Of a stretch of DNA of 64,000 nucleotides, positions 51,458-64,000 are shown in pieces (the first letter of the stretch is position 1; each line of letters begins with the position of its first letter). Made by a program: the position numbers and the translations under genes. The DNA is taken from the NCBI RefSeq assembly GCF_000004075.3, contig NC_026657.2, positions 9,858,001 through 9,922,000 on the forward strand, in the 5' to 3' direction. Under the pieces are notes generated by a model. It was not told where the DNA came from. It worked only from the letters and a program-made list of their open reading frames with translations, and did no database searches. Origin of the DNA: Cucumis sativus. Its lineage: Eukaryota > Streptophyta > Magnoliopsida > Cucurbitales > Cucurbitaceae.

Positions 51458-54400
51458 TACATTTAATAATTAATGTGGGAAAAGAATAAATAGTTTTTTT
51501 TCAATCTTTTTGTACCTTAATCATTCAATCATTTATGCTCTTTTTTTCGTTTTTCTTTTTTTTTCTAAGCCAAATTATTTTTGATGTATCATGAACTGAT
51601 TGATTGTGTGCTATTGTATTTCTAATAAATTGTAATTCAACAAGTGAATAAACTATATGATGATAGATGGGTCATTGTCAATGATAAGAATAAATGCATG
51701 ACACAAATACGACAAGAGTATACTCATCTGTAGGTACATTTTTCTTTTTAAATATACATAAAGTATGTACGAGTAGAAATTCAAAACGTCTATGAATTTA
51801 TGAGTTATTTATATGTTTAAAAGATAAAATATGATATATTTCACTCGCATAAATTGTTCTTTTCTTTCTCGTATTATTAATTAATATTCGAACCAAATGT
51901 TTAAATATGATTTATTCACGTAGACTTTTTACTTAATAATTGACCTAAATAAATTAATACGTTACATACAAAATTAAAAATAACATTTAGTCTTTAGGGT
52001 GTTATCTACATGGTTTGATAATACCATAGTAAACAATTCCTACATTAGAGATTGATATTATAAAAATAAAAATTAAAGTAATCTTCTAAATTAGGAGTGA
52101 ATTTATAATAATTTATTTAACCTGGTTTTTTCATTACTAATAATAGAAAATTAGTCACATATATTTGAGAATTATGTATGTATATTTTTAATCTACTCTT
52201 AGTGTAATTAAAACCATTACAAAGAAAAATCTTTCAAATTAAAGTAAGGTAAGATCATCAAGATTATATTAAATCATCAATCCACATCAAATATTTATAA
52301 TAAATATAAAAAGAATCCAGGTCACTGACGGTTCAAAAAAGAGAAAACATTCTTCATCACTAATTTTTTTTTAAAACAATATTTTAATCTTAACTGCTGA
52401 TTTTTTTTTAATATAAAATTTCAATTATAAGTGACAATGAGATTAGTGTCAATTTTATATGAAAGTAAAATAACACATTACGAGATTCTTCTCCAGAAAA
52501 ACAGAAAAAGAAATAAGCAAAAATAGCTCAGACCCCACATGCATATAAATCCCTAATTTAAAATTGATTTTGCATGCAAACCACTTGGCTATATAATATC
52601 AAAAGTTAAAACTTTCTATAATTTCATTTTGTGTTCAAATTTATATTAGTGATTACCCACTAATATTGGAGTTATTGGTGCATTATTATTGGAGTGGATT
52701 AAAATTATAACGAAATTATTGACATATATATAATTCAATTTCATATCATTCTCCATATATAAAATTTACGCAAGCTCTTAATAATAATAATAGAGTCCAT
52801 GTGCAGTGAAATTTAAATTACAGATTTTTTTCATTGCAAACATATTTATTTATACAGTAATTGAGTTATGGGTGCATTGTAAAAACCACAATGTGATGAA
52901 ATATAATTAACCCTAAATCTAACTTTCAAAATTACAATGATGAAAAGAAAAAGTGAGAAATGTAGTTAGTGGAGTTATTATGTGGGGAAGTTGTTAACCT
53001 ATTTTTTTGGATTTAGAGAACTCATCTGGGGAAATTCTAAGCTTATTTAAAATAATAATGATAATATGTAACTTAGGTCAAAGGAATGAGTGATTAGATT
53101 TTAGTGCACAAATAATTAACTTTCACTATACCATCCATTACCAATAGAGAACTAGGAGACTTAAACCCTAGAAAACACTTGCACTAGTTATAACTCTATA
53201 CTTTAATTTGGCTCTTCAATTATTCTATCCAGCTTTAATTACTCAATTATTTTCCATTTGTAAATGAAAGCATGCTTTCACTAATTTTGATTATCTTTAA
53301 TTCCCACTAATTTTGTTACTATAACATATATTAACTTTATTGGCTAATTATTATGCTAATTCTATATATGATGGTGGATGACCATGTTGCTTCGAGGATG
53401 ATTATTGTCTAAATTGGCCACACCATGCTTGGTGTTGAAATATGTTGAACATTGTTGGCATTTGGTTAGAAGGTGTTTAACATAGTCATCGAAGTAGGTC
53501 TTGACCAATCATATCGGACTACTTTTGTTCCAAAAGATTCGTTATGAAAATAGAAATAATCGAACTTTTTGATAAAGAAATTATTTGAGATAAGCTTATA
53601 AGGTACTCACGTATCTTTGACGTGATATCACACACAATCTTTCGTGGTATTTATGCTAACATTATTAGAATGAAATTTGGTTAGAAAGTATCATTTCACT
53701 TCTTGGATTCTTAACAATGTGTGTTTTACTTTTGTTTTTTTTTTTTTTCCAACGACGTGATTGTTTTTATCTTCTTGTTTGTCCTTCTTTTAAATAATTG
53801 TATGTCAATTATTACTACTTAAATGAATAAAGCATCAAAATTTTGATACTCTATCCTACAAAATTTAACTAAAAAAATATGATTAATTATTTCATCTCTA
53901 AAATTGGTTAGGTCATTTCTCAACCTGGAGTGTTTGATAAACTTTAGTTCAATGTATAATATACTTATTCAAAAGCTAAAACCATTTTGATGAAGGGAAA
54001 AGCAAGGAAGAAACTAATAATTGAAATCATAATTAATTTTTTTTAAAAAAACTTCCAACAAAATTCCAAATTCAAAGGACCATATATCTACAAAAGCCAC
54101 CCTAAATCAAATCAATCTTGGATATGTAGCTGTCCCAAATTGAAAAAAACAAAATTATGAATAAATATAAAAAGTAATTTCCATATATTATTTATAGGGA
54201 CGCCCACATGAAACACATTAATTTCTTTTTGGTCTCCCAAAATGGAAGCTTCTCTGTGACAGTTCTCCACATAGATTGTTCTTCTTCTGTTGTTTTTAAT
54301 TCATTTCCTTTTTCCCTGTTTCTTTGGGGTTTTAATCAAATTATAATAATTATCAACGTGACCACTTGCCTAAGTAATGGAATACAGCATCATTCAACCT

Positions 54401-56862
54401 TAATTAATATATATATATACCTCTTAATTATTTTCCTAATATATTCCTTAATCATTCTCAAATCCTTTTAATCTCCCACTACCTCTCTTCGGCAGCCCTA
54501 ATATAATCCACACCTTCCATTTCTACTCATGTTAAATTTTTGTTCTCAATACAAATTAACTGGTTAAAGTTATTTTTTTAAACCATTTAAAATCAAGTTT
54601 TATAGTATGAAAAACGCTACTAAAATTAAAACTTAGATATTGATTTTGAGTAATTAAGATATAATTTAAAGTGACACATCATACTAATTTTATCCATTTT
54701 AAAATCTATTTTAAGAAACACATCAAAAACATTTAGTTTCTCTGGATGGAGAAAAGTAGTTTTCAAATTTAGGAATTTTTTCAACTTTTATTTCTGAATA
54801 TTGATTGTGCTTCATCCTTCTTATTATTTAAATGTGTGTTATTTATTTATTAATATTTGACCATCTTCATTTATATGTTTATGTTAAACGAAAACTAGTA
54901 CTTTAATCTAACAAATATCTTATAAAATGTAATAAATTTGTGAATAGTTCAATTTATTTGTAGATGTATTGATAACTAAGTGGTTTATAATAAACCAACA
55001 TCAACTAACATCTATATGTACTTAAAACTTGACAAAATTGAAGAGTTTAGGATAAAAGTTGGATTTACTCTACAAATTTATGTGAAATATTTTATTTGGT
55101 ATGGTACTCAGTGTCACACCATAGAGACAAATATGAAATTTTCTATGACACTTGGCATAAGTTTGTGGTCATCTCTTTTTCTGGTCTTAAGTGCAAAAGG
55201 GAAATGGAATTCAAGTTGGTCATGCTAACTAAATAATTCCTTTATTTTTTTATAGAAAAAAAGTCAAACTAATAAAAAGATAGAGATTTTTTATTGACAT
55301 TTGTATGTGTGAATCATTAATATTAAAATAATTTGGATAATTACCGATTCACCTAGTAAAATTTTAATTTGGAGTGTTACATTAATATATATATAAAGAT
55401 AAACTTAAAAGGTGATTCGAAACATATTTTTTTCCAAATATATAGTACACCTATGCGTTGAAAAATAAATAGTAAAAGTTCACAATTATTTGATTAATTT
55501 ACATATATTATATATATGTTTGATAAAAAATTAAAAAAAAAAAAAAAGTGATTCGATAGTACTTCCCACAATCCCTCCACAGCTTTTTTTCACAAAGTTG
55601 GGTCCATATGACCTTACCCTCTACAGCACTTGCACATAATTTTATTTTATTTTTCTGTTTTGTTATTAAAATTATATATTTTGAGTAAAATTAAAAATTA
55701 GTAGGTATATTAATTTTCAATTAGTTTCCATGACAACAATTTGACCAATATGGAACCAAATTATTCTAAAAACAATAATGGACAATAAAATCTTGCTTGA
55801 ATGAATAAGTAATCCTCGAATATCCACTTATTATATATCATATCATATCATATCATCATTTGTTATTTTTATTAACACCATATATTATTCATGCAATGTT
55901 GTTTGTACTGTAAATTTACGGGAGATTTTATATATGTATATGTATGTGTGTGTATTTCTATTTCCATTTTATAGAAAACAATTAAGCACAAATAAAGCAA
56001 CAGAAAAGGCCATTGAGACCATGACATATAATTGAGAAACATACCATGTGCCTTAGTCTTATATTGGATTTCGTTTGCGTATATATATACATATGTATGT
56101 GTTCAATTTAGTTTGATAGAAATTTTATTTTCAGCGCTAACATTGTTTCTAAGAAGATCGACTTTAAAAGATTTGAGAACAGAAAATTAAAGCTTCATTG
56201 GATAATAGTTTAGTTTTTAAAATTTATGTCGAAACATTTTCAAATATAAGAAAAAGAAAAAAAAAATGATTTAGAAATAAATATAGTAAAAATTTTCCAA
56301 TTCTTTGATAGATATTTTATAAATAATTTTAATTTTTTACTATTCATAAAAAAAATTCATTTTTGTTTTTAAAACCTCATATTTATCTCCTCCAAAATTC
56401 CGTACTATAACTTTCACATTTATTAAAAGTACAAACATTTGAATTCTTAGAGTGACACAAGCTTTTCAAATTACTTTCTTTAGCTTTTAAAAACTAACAA
56501 GATGAAAACTTCATTTCAAAATATTGTTTGTTAACTTTACATTTATGCTGGCTCTCATACCATCTTTCGTGAAATTCCAAATTAAGAAAAAGGTGTTTTA
56601 AATAACCAATGTTAGATTTCAAAACTTAATTGTGTTTTACAATCATTTATATAAAAAAGAAATAGATGTTTCAAAAGCTTAATTAAAAAGAAAAAAGGAA
56701 ACAAATAACGTTATTAAAAACAGCTATTAAATAGAGATTAAATTTCCAATTAAACACTCCTTCCTCAAATTTAAGTGGGTTGTTACCTCTTAGCCTTACC
56801 CCATTCCCATAAACAAAATAGGTTTTAATTCCTTTTTCTTTGCTCATTTGGTCAAACAGATG

Positions 56863-56949
56863 TTGACTTGCCACGTGTCCATCCAAAAAATGGGTTCCAG
56901 CAATCCACTTTGGAGATCCTCCACTAAGCAATAACCTTCTCAATATATA
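56863..56949 (+). promoter_or_regulatory. SULTR3 core promoter
   Basis: TATATA (56944-56949) lies about 95 bp before the start codon. A G-box/ABRE-like CCACGTGTCC (56871-56880) and a W-box core TTGACT (56863-56868) sit just upstream. ABA/bZIP and WRKY input is suggested by these motifs but not shown. Confidence 0.6.
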
Positions 56950-57040
56950 CCCTCACAACCCTTACCCAAATTCCAAACTCTCCCACACACACAAAAGAAA
57001 AAATCCCATTATTCCCCAAGACTTAGGAATTTTACAAAAT

Positions 57041-60000
57041 ATGGGTAATGCAGATTTTGAATGCCCTCATAGAGTAGCCATTCCTCCTAAGAAGCCCTTC
57101 TTAGACTCCTTAGCTTCTAATCTCAAAGAAACCTTCTTCCCTGATGACCCTTTCAAACAATTCAAAAACCAACCTTTACCCACTCAGATCTTTCTATGGC
57201 TTAAATACTTCATCCCCATCCTCAATTGGGCTCCTCATTACACTTTGGACTTCTTTAAAGCTGACCTTGTTGCTGGTATCACCATCGCTAGTTTAGCAGT
57301 CCCTCAGGGTATTAGCTATGCTAATCTCGCAAGCATTCCTCCTATCATTGGACTTTGTAAGTTTTTACCCTATAACACACGTTAATCTCTTGCTTTTAAT
57401 GCCACGTTGGTTAATGATTTTTCTTCTCTAACGTAGATTCAAGTTTCGTACCTCCGTTGATATACGCCATGCTTGGAAGCTCGAAAGATATAGCGGTGGG
57501 GACAGTGGCGGTAGCATCGTTGCTTATGTCTGCCATGTTGGGGAAGGAAGTCAACCCCGTGGAGCATCCGAAGGAATATGTTCAATTGGTTTTTACTGCA
57601 ACTTTCTTCGCAGGAGTTTTCCAAGCTTCTCTTGGATTTCTAAGGTGAACTACTAGCTCTGACATATATCAAATTACAACTATGACATACGTAGATATAT
57701 ATATTCATAGTCGTCAATGACTTTGAAAGTGCAGATTAGGGCTTATTGTGGACTTTTTGTCACATGCAACAATAGTAGGGTTCATGGGTGGTGCAGCAAC
57801 GGTGGTCTGTCTTCAGCAATTAAAAGGCATAACTGGATTGGTTCATTTTACACATGAGACTGATATTGTATCCGTTATGCGCTCCCTTTTCACTCAAGTT
57901 CACAAGGTTAGTTTTTCTTTCTGTTGTTTCTCTTTCACTCCAAAGTTTTTTTCTTCCATTTACAATTTTTAATGTTATTTTTTTTTTGTAAAACTTTGAC
58001 AGTGGAGATGGGAAAGTATTGTATTGGGTTGTTGTTTTCTCTTCTTTCTCCTCCTCACAAGATATTTGGTAAGCTTTTCCACCATTTTGTTTGTAGTTTT
58101 TGGTATTTTAAATTTCTATCTCATGGTTTTATTTATTTATTTAATGAAAAAATAAAGTAATTTTAAAAAAATTGTTCCTTCCTTTAAAATTTCTGTACCA
58201 ATTCAAACGCATCAGTAAGAAACTAAAGCCGTACATGTTTTGTTTTTTGTTTTTAAACATTTTACTTTGGAAACTGTTTTTTTTTCTTTTAGTTTGAAGT
58301 TTTTAAAATTTTAAATTGAAAACAGAAAAAAAGTAGTCTTGTTTTTTTCTTTTCAGATTGCAAAATTATTTTGTACTCACACATACCATGTTGGTTTTGA
58401 TTGAATAGTTATAACTATTAATATTGTTGTCTATCAAAATAATTGTAATTAGAAAAACTATTGATGTTGTTGCCTTATGTGTTAAAAACTTTTATATCCA
58501 ACAAATATTTGAATAAATGACTGAATAAATCCTTATCCACTCATTAAATTTTAAAACATGAAACCCCAAAATAGAAAATAATAATAATAACTCCAACACC
58601 AACACTAATAATAATATATATGGTGACACAAAATTTAACCTATATCTTTGGTCAACACATCAATTTAGGTAGCTTTATTTCCATCATAGGTGTAATAACT
58701 CAAACAAAAATTATAAAAGTATTGAAAATGTTTACCTAATGATAAAAACTAGTAAAAGGAATCTTCTATTAATTAGATTTTATTTTAAATTTATTATATT
58801 TTTTAAATATTTTGATTCAATTTTGTATTTTTTGTTCGGTAACAAAATGAAATTTTGACTCATAAAATTATTTTAAATATATTAGATCTTACCTTTAAAA
58901 TATAGCCGGTAAAGATCAGTGGTTGATCAAATAAATATTAGATTAACTATAAATTATTATTAAATAATTTATGAAAATGTTTGGACATTTTTAAATATAG
59001 TAAAATAAACTAAAATATTTACGAACTGTAATACAATTTTGAATTTTATCATATAAATTGATAAATTCCTATCGTTGTTTATTAACGCTACTGGTAGAAG
59101 CAAATTTTGCTATATGTTATAAATATTTTGTCAAATTTGGTATTTTTGACAATTCTTATAATGTTTCTTACGTTAATTATAATTTTTTAATGATTAATTT
59201 ACAAAAATGTTTTAGATAAATTTATCTTATCAAATTTAAATTTATAGTAAATTATTTAACACATGTTTATTTAAAATTAATTGTGTTTCTTATTCTTAAA
59301 AAATCCTCCTAGATTTCTAAACATTTTTTTTTAAAAAAAAAAGTTATGTATTTTAAATTTTATATTTGAAAAACCTAAATACACTAAAAAATATATGTAT
59401 ATGTATATTTTTTGAAGTATGATATTATATGATAGGATGAAAGAGAATTCTGAAAAACAAAATTTAAATGATGTTGTTAGTGGTTGCTAATTAGAGTTCA
59501 TGATGAAAACGAATTGCAGAGCAAGAAGAAATCAATCTTCTTTTGGATAAGTGCATTGGCGCCTTTAACTTCGGTAATCTTGGGAAGTCTTCTCGTTTAC
59601 TTAACCCACGCTGAAAAACATGGCGTTCAAGTGGTAATTCACTCAATCCTCCATTGCTGTCTCTGTTTCTTTTGCTTTTTTCAAACCTTCTTTAATGGGG
59701 GCTGTGTTGTAATCAAACAACTTCCCAATCTTTATTGGGTTTCTCTGTTTTTGTTGTAATTTAGATTGGGAGTTTGAAGAAAGGGTTGAATCCCCCTTCT
59801 GCATCTGATTTAGTATTTGGATCCCCTCATCTCGCCATTACTATCAAAACAGGGATCATCATCGGAATCATAGGCCTCGCTGTAAGTTTCTTTTAGTCTT
59901 ATTCTTTATTGGTAATATAGGTTGAGGATAGAAGTTCAAACAGTAATTTGAACTGTTTTGTGGGTGTGCTTACAAACACTATTACCAACTGTTTGATGAA

Positions 60001-61948
60001 ATGTCCCGAAGAAAGAAAAATAAGTGAATTCTGCTAGACCATCATTTTGCTGAATCATTTGTGTAATGCAGGAAGGGGTTGCAGTGGGGAGGAGTTTTGC
60101 TGCATTTAAGAATTACCACATTGATGGAAACAAGGAGATGATAGCATTTGGGATGATGAACATTATTGGTTCTTGCACTTCTTGCTACCTTACTGCAGGT
60201 AAGCTGCAAATTCAATGGAGGAGTTCAAGTTTGGTCCTCAATTATTAGACATCTGCATTGAAGTTATTAAGATTCTGTTGATAATCATTTGGTTTTTTTA
60301 AGTGAAATTTCTAAACACTACTTTCAGTATGAGTTTCTTTGATTTGTTATATTCTTTTGATGAAACCTTCGTAAATAAATTATGATGAAGAAATCATATT
60401 TCTTGAAAACTATAAACAAAATGGTTACGGATTAGGGACCTAAATTATAGAGTTTGTAATTTTAATATTAATTAGCTGATAGAAATTGCAATAGCAACTT
60501 ATTATGATCGATAATTGATGTGTTATCAATATATGCTATGATGGTCTAACTTCTATTTGTTAGTTGAGCTTATCACTCAGGACTAATATGGATAAAATAT
60601 ACAGGCCCTTTCTCGAGGACTGCAGTGAATTTCAATGCAGGATGTAAAACTGCGGTTTCGAATATTGTCATGGCAATTGCTCTGATGATCACTCTGTTGT
60701 TTTTGACGCCATTTTTTCACTATACACCCCTGGTGGTGCTTTCTGCCATAATCATCACTGCTATGCTTGGCCTAATCAATTATGAAGAAGTAATCCACCT
60801 TTGGAAAATTGACAAATTTGACTTTGTCGTCTGCCTTGGTGCATATATCGGTGTTGTCTTTGGCAGCGTTGAAACAGGCTTGATTGTTGCGGTGAGCAAA
60901 TCAATATAATGAACTTAATTTTTAGACTATCCAAATTTTCGAATTTGGTTCTCATTTGTATCAATTGACCTGGTTTTTCAGATTACACTCTCTTTGTTAA
61001 GGGTGCTTCTCATCATGGCGAGGCCAAGAACTTTAGTACTAGGCAATATTCCCAACTCCACAATTTACAGAAGCGTTGATCAATACCCAACAGCCAACCG
61101 TGTGCCTGGTATTCTCATCCTTCAACTGGAGGCCCCAATCTACTTTGCCAACTCAAACTACCTAAGAGAAAGGTATTAGCAACCACCAAACCCAGTTTCC
61201 ATAATGATCTTCATATGTATAAATATGGGAATGGAGATAATGAGGATAAATATGAGAATGGAGACACTGATCCTCATTTACATTTCTCTTCTCTCTTAGG
61301 CTTTCAAGGTGGATTACAGACGAAGAAGAGAGGATAAAATCATCAGGAGAAACCAGCTTGCAGTACATAATTCTAGACATTTCCGGTAAGTACTTCAACG
61401 ACTATTTGAACATAAAGAACAGACAACCTTCCTTTTTTATCTCATATACATGATTTGAAATTTTGAACACAGGCGTAAGTAGCATCGACTCAAGTGGAAT
61501 CAGCATGCTTGAAGAGCTTAAGAAGACTACTGAAAGAAAGGGTCTCAAAGTAAGTATTTCCTCCAAAGTAGAATCTTGTTTAACCCTGAATATAACTCAA
61601 CTGGTTAATATATATAACCCACAAATCCCCCACCCCTATACATTGTTTAACTCTAAACAAAATCTAATAATCTAATAGTAAATGTAAATGCACATGATTG
61701 AGTTGAAGCCGATTGAAATTAAACTTCGAACAAGTAATAATTTTTTCCGCCATGTTATGTGATTATAGCTTGTACTTTGCAATCCAAGAAGTGAAGTGAT
61801 AAAAAAGTTACACGAGGCAAATTTCATCGAGGCGATCGGACAAGAATGGATCTATCTTACAGTGGGAGAGGCTGTAACAGCCTGCAACTTCATGCTCCAC
61901 ACTTGCAAGCCAAATCATGTTGCTGCTGAATTAAATTCACCCGTCTAG
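57041..61948 (+). CDS. SULTR3: sulfate transporter, group 3 (SULTR3;1/3;2-like)
   Basis: Twelve exons, 57041-57356, 57437-57644, 57735-57906, 58003-58068, 59520-59633, 59765-59881, 60072-60198, 60605-60891, 60982-61172, 61300-61385, 61473-61549 and 61769-61948, give 646 aa, the family's normal length. The SulP membrane domain (about residues 75-480, 10 or more helices) shows ADLVAGITIASLAVPQGISY, DFLSHATIVGFMGGAATV, EGVAVGRSFAAFKNYHIDGN and NIPNSTIYR just after it. A cytosolic STAS domain follows, with the phospho-loop core LDISGVSSIDSSGISML (about 555-571). SulP proteins co-transport sulfate with protons; several SULTR3 members act at the chloroplast envelope, others at the plasma membrane, so the location here is open. 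Intron 4 (58069-59519) is 1.45 kb, far longer than the rest, and holds repeat-like sequence. Confidence 0.97.
58900..59230. repeat. decayed repeat inside SULTR3 intron 4
   Basis: This AT-rich part contains ATTGATAAATTCCTATCG...CTACTGGTAGAAG and GCTATATGTTATAAATATTTTGTCAAATTTGG. The style matches the remnants at 23531 and 45325. It probably explains the intron's length. Borders are not visible. Confidence 0.35.
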
Positions 61949-64000
61949 CCATTACTCCAGGCTACCAAAAGGTGAACAATTTGGGCGATGGGGTCCTCAC
62001 ACCAAGCTCACATGGTAATATATTCCACCAATCAAGACGCAACATGTTGGAAATAATAGTTTTCCATTATTTTCCTTTTTTGGTGAGAGGTTAAATATTG
62101 TAATAGTAGAAAATGAAATAGCGTGAAAATCATTTAAAAGAAATCATTTTCACGGAGCTTTCATATCATGTCATGTCTTTTGTTTATATTTTCTTTCACT
62201 ATCGTTGCCATCAAATTTCCTTCATGACATGATTATCCTATACGAGAAATTACTGCTTTGATATAATTTTACTTATTAAAGAAGTTAATTATTCCCATAA
62301 TTGACTCTATTAATCTTGTTTTTACTCTATAAAGCATTAAGAAGAAAAAATACAGAAACTTCTTAAATTAACATATTACACAATAATTAAAGTTGTATTA
62401 TAGTGACTTCAAAAAAAAGTATTTACTTTTTGATTTCCTTAATGTGATATCACTAAAGCATATTAACTTGACTGAGATATGAGTAATTAAGTGATTATCT
62501 AAATCCAACAACTATTGACATAACAAGGCAACTAATTGACCTTTTCATCCCCAAAAGACAAATGGAAATGTTCAAAGTTCAAAAGTGTTTAAAGGCTATT
62601 CTCAGAGTTCACAATATGCAATTTGAGATAAAGGGTCAAATTGTTTTTGGTAAAGCTTTTGAAGTGTTACCTCATCCTTCTAGAAAAATATATAATAATA
62701 GTAATATTAATATTTTCTCAATGTGTCTTTAATTAATTAAATGACCCAATAGCTGTTCCCCAATCTTAACATTTATAAATGAAATTACCTCCAAACTGGA
62801 CTTTTTTTCACTTGCTCAATTAGGATTAAATTACAAATTTAATCAAGAAATTTTTAGATGTCTTTTTTTTATCCCTAAAAATCAATTTTATTAGACATTT
62901 ATGAGTCCTATTAAATACTTTTGAGAATTTTAACATCAAATCAACATGCGTTGAAGCGTCAAGAGAATAAACTTGTAAGTTAACCTATATATGGTCTAAG
63001 CTCATTCCTCTTATACAATATATTAAAATTCTTACCAATCATAGATCACAAACTAATGGCTGGTTTACATATCCATATTTCTATAAAATTTTCTTTAGTA
63101 AATAATTTAAACTTAGTCATTTTCTTAAACTAGTTTGAAAATTGATTATAAAATAGACTAATTACTAAAATAATATTAGAGTGAAAGTAATTGAATACCT
63201 AAAATTTAACAAGGTAATCACTTGATTTTAAGATAAATGAAGTTTTCAACATTGCATTGGATATACATATATAATTACATTAGTTGTTGTAGAAATCATT
63301 ATTTTTTTAACATTTTACTAATTGGGGTTTGGTTGCTTTTAAAAATGTTTCTTTCTCCATAAGCATAATATCTTCCTTTTTGACTTTTTTATATTTTTAT
63401 TTTGAATATCAATTTAATTGTGTCAACATATTTGAGGGTGCAAAAAGTAGTAATAACCAAAAATTGCACATCACAATTAGCCAAAGAGCAAACTTAGCAT
63501 GCAACTGTGTTGTTCCTATCTATTCATTCCTTTCTCATTGGTTTATGTGTAAGTTGAACTAACACTTCATTTTAACTCTAACTTATGAGTATCATTTTGT
63601 TTGGTGAGACCATCTGAATTGCCCTATTTCATCATTCCTTTATAATCTTTTTATATATATATATATATATGAGAAAACGCTCCATTTATACCTTTAAAGT
63701 TTAATGTTTCTATCAAATAATAATAATATCGAGTCAAGCGTTCAACTTTTTTTTCCTTTTCATTTGAAATTTTTTTGGATTGATTTGACTTATGAAAATT
63801 TAAGGTTTATTTGACATAAATTATAAGTATTTCTTTTAAAAATATATATACAAACTAAAAAGAAACATTTTAAAAGATAATCCTAATCACAATAGTTACG
63901 TTTAAACATTTTTTTTTTACCAAGTAAAATGCAATAAAGAGCTTATAAGGTGATTTTTGAAAAAACTTAAGAATAAATGGAAATATATAGTTTAATTAAG
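61949..64000. other. SULTR3 3' UTR and right flank
   Basis: The first ~200 bp are probably the SULTR3 3' UTR. Nothing coding is seen after that. A (TA)n run occupies 63652-63670. The open frame at 63329-63562 has no protein signature. Confidence 0.55.

Larger units (their letters stand above)
44349..56860. other. large intergenic region, IQD to SULTR3
   Basis: About 12.5 kb holds no convincing gene. After the IQD 3' UTR (to about 44580, with a (GT)n run at 44448-44461) it is AT-rich with palindromic repeat remnants, a long (TA)n tract, small TGGGCC clusters (45525-45605, 46322, 50318) and two small candidate reading frames listed separately. Confidence 0.55.

Noticed and set aside
54375..54405. 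AATACAGCATCATTCAACC, similar to part of a miR172 precursor
   Set aside because: The match is short and imperfect, and no complementary arm is nearby.
56683..56943. 86-codon minus-strand frame next to SULTR3
   Set aside because: It covers the SULTR3 promoter (G-box, W-box, TATA on the other strand) and has no recognisable family.

Overview
This window looks like nuclear DNA of a dicot angiosperm. It is AT-rich and gene-sparse, with spliceosomal introns, long intergenic stretches full of simple repeats, and plant-only protein families. Gene content and repeat texture suggest a cucurbit (Cucumis-like), but that is an inference from style, not a database match.

Eight multi-exon protein-coding genes could be rebuilt exon by exon. 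For all eight the splice phases close into a full-length protein. In order: an early light-induced protein (ELIP, + strand, 1678-2442, 192 aa); dymeclin (- strand, 4394-10389, 18 exons, 726 aa); a class A heat stress transcription factor of the A6b/A2 type (- strand, 14053-16320, 363 aa); acireductone dioxygenase (ARD, - strand, 20243-23148, 200 aa, first intron GC-AG); a secreted EPF-like cysteine-rich peptide of the EPFL4/5/6 group (+ strand, 26504-26898, 105 aa); a VAN3-binding/FORKED-like protein with DUF828 and a PH-like domain (- strand, 31909-35795, 476 aa); an IQ67-domain calmodulin-binding protein (IQD, + strand, 42725-44348, 434 aa); and a group 3 sulfate transporter (SULTR3, + strand, 57041-61948, 646 aa).

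These are independent genes, as is normal in a plant genome. Loose functional themes recur. ELIP and the Hsf are stress and light responsive. ARD (methionine salvage) and SULTR3 (sulfate) touch sulfur metabolism. The EPFL peptide, the FORKED-like protein and the IQD protein act in patterning and cell shape. Dymeclin is a Golgi/secretory housekeeping protein.

The rest is intergenic: 10.7-14.0, 16.9-20.2, 23.3-26.3, 26.9-31.9, 36-42.7, 44.4-57.0 and 62-64 kb. It holds microsatellites, short inverted repeats, remnants that look like one decayed repeat family, and several isolated clusters of TGGGCC/T (site II-like) promoter motifs far from any recognised gene. I found no convincing tRNA, rRNA, miRNA precursor, intact transposon or CRISPR array. 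I found no strong case for a new multi-gene system. The best leads are small: the GC-AG intron of ARD, an extra intron in the Hsf, a uORF in the EPFL leader, orphan site II clusters, and three small orphan ORFs or exons.
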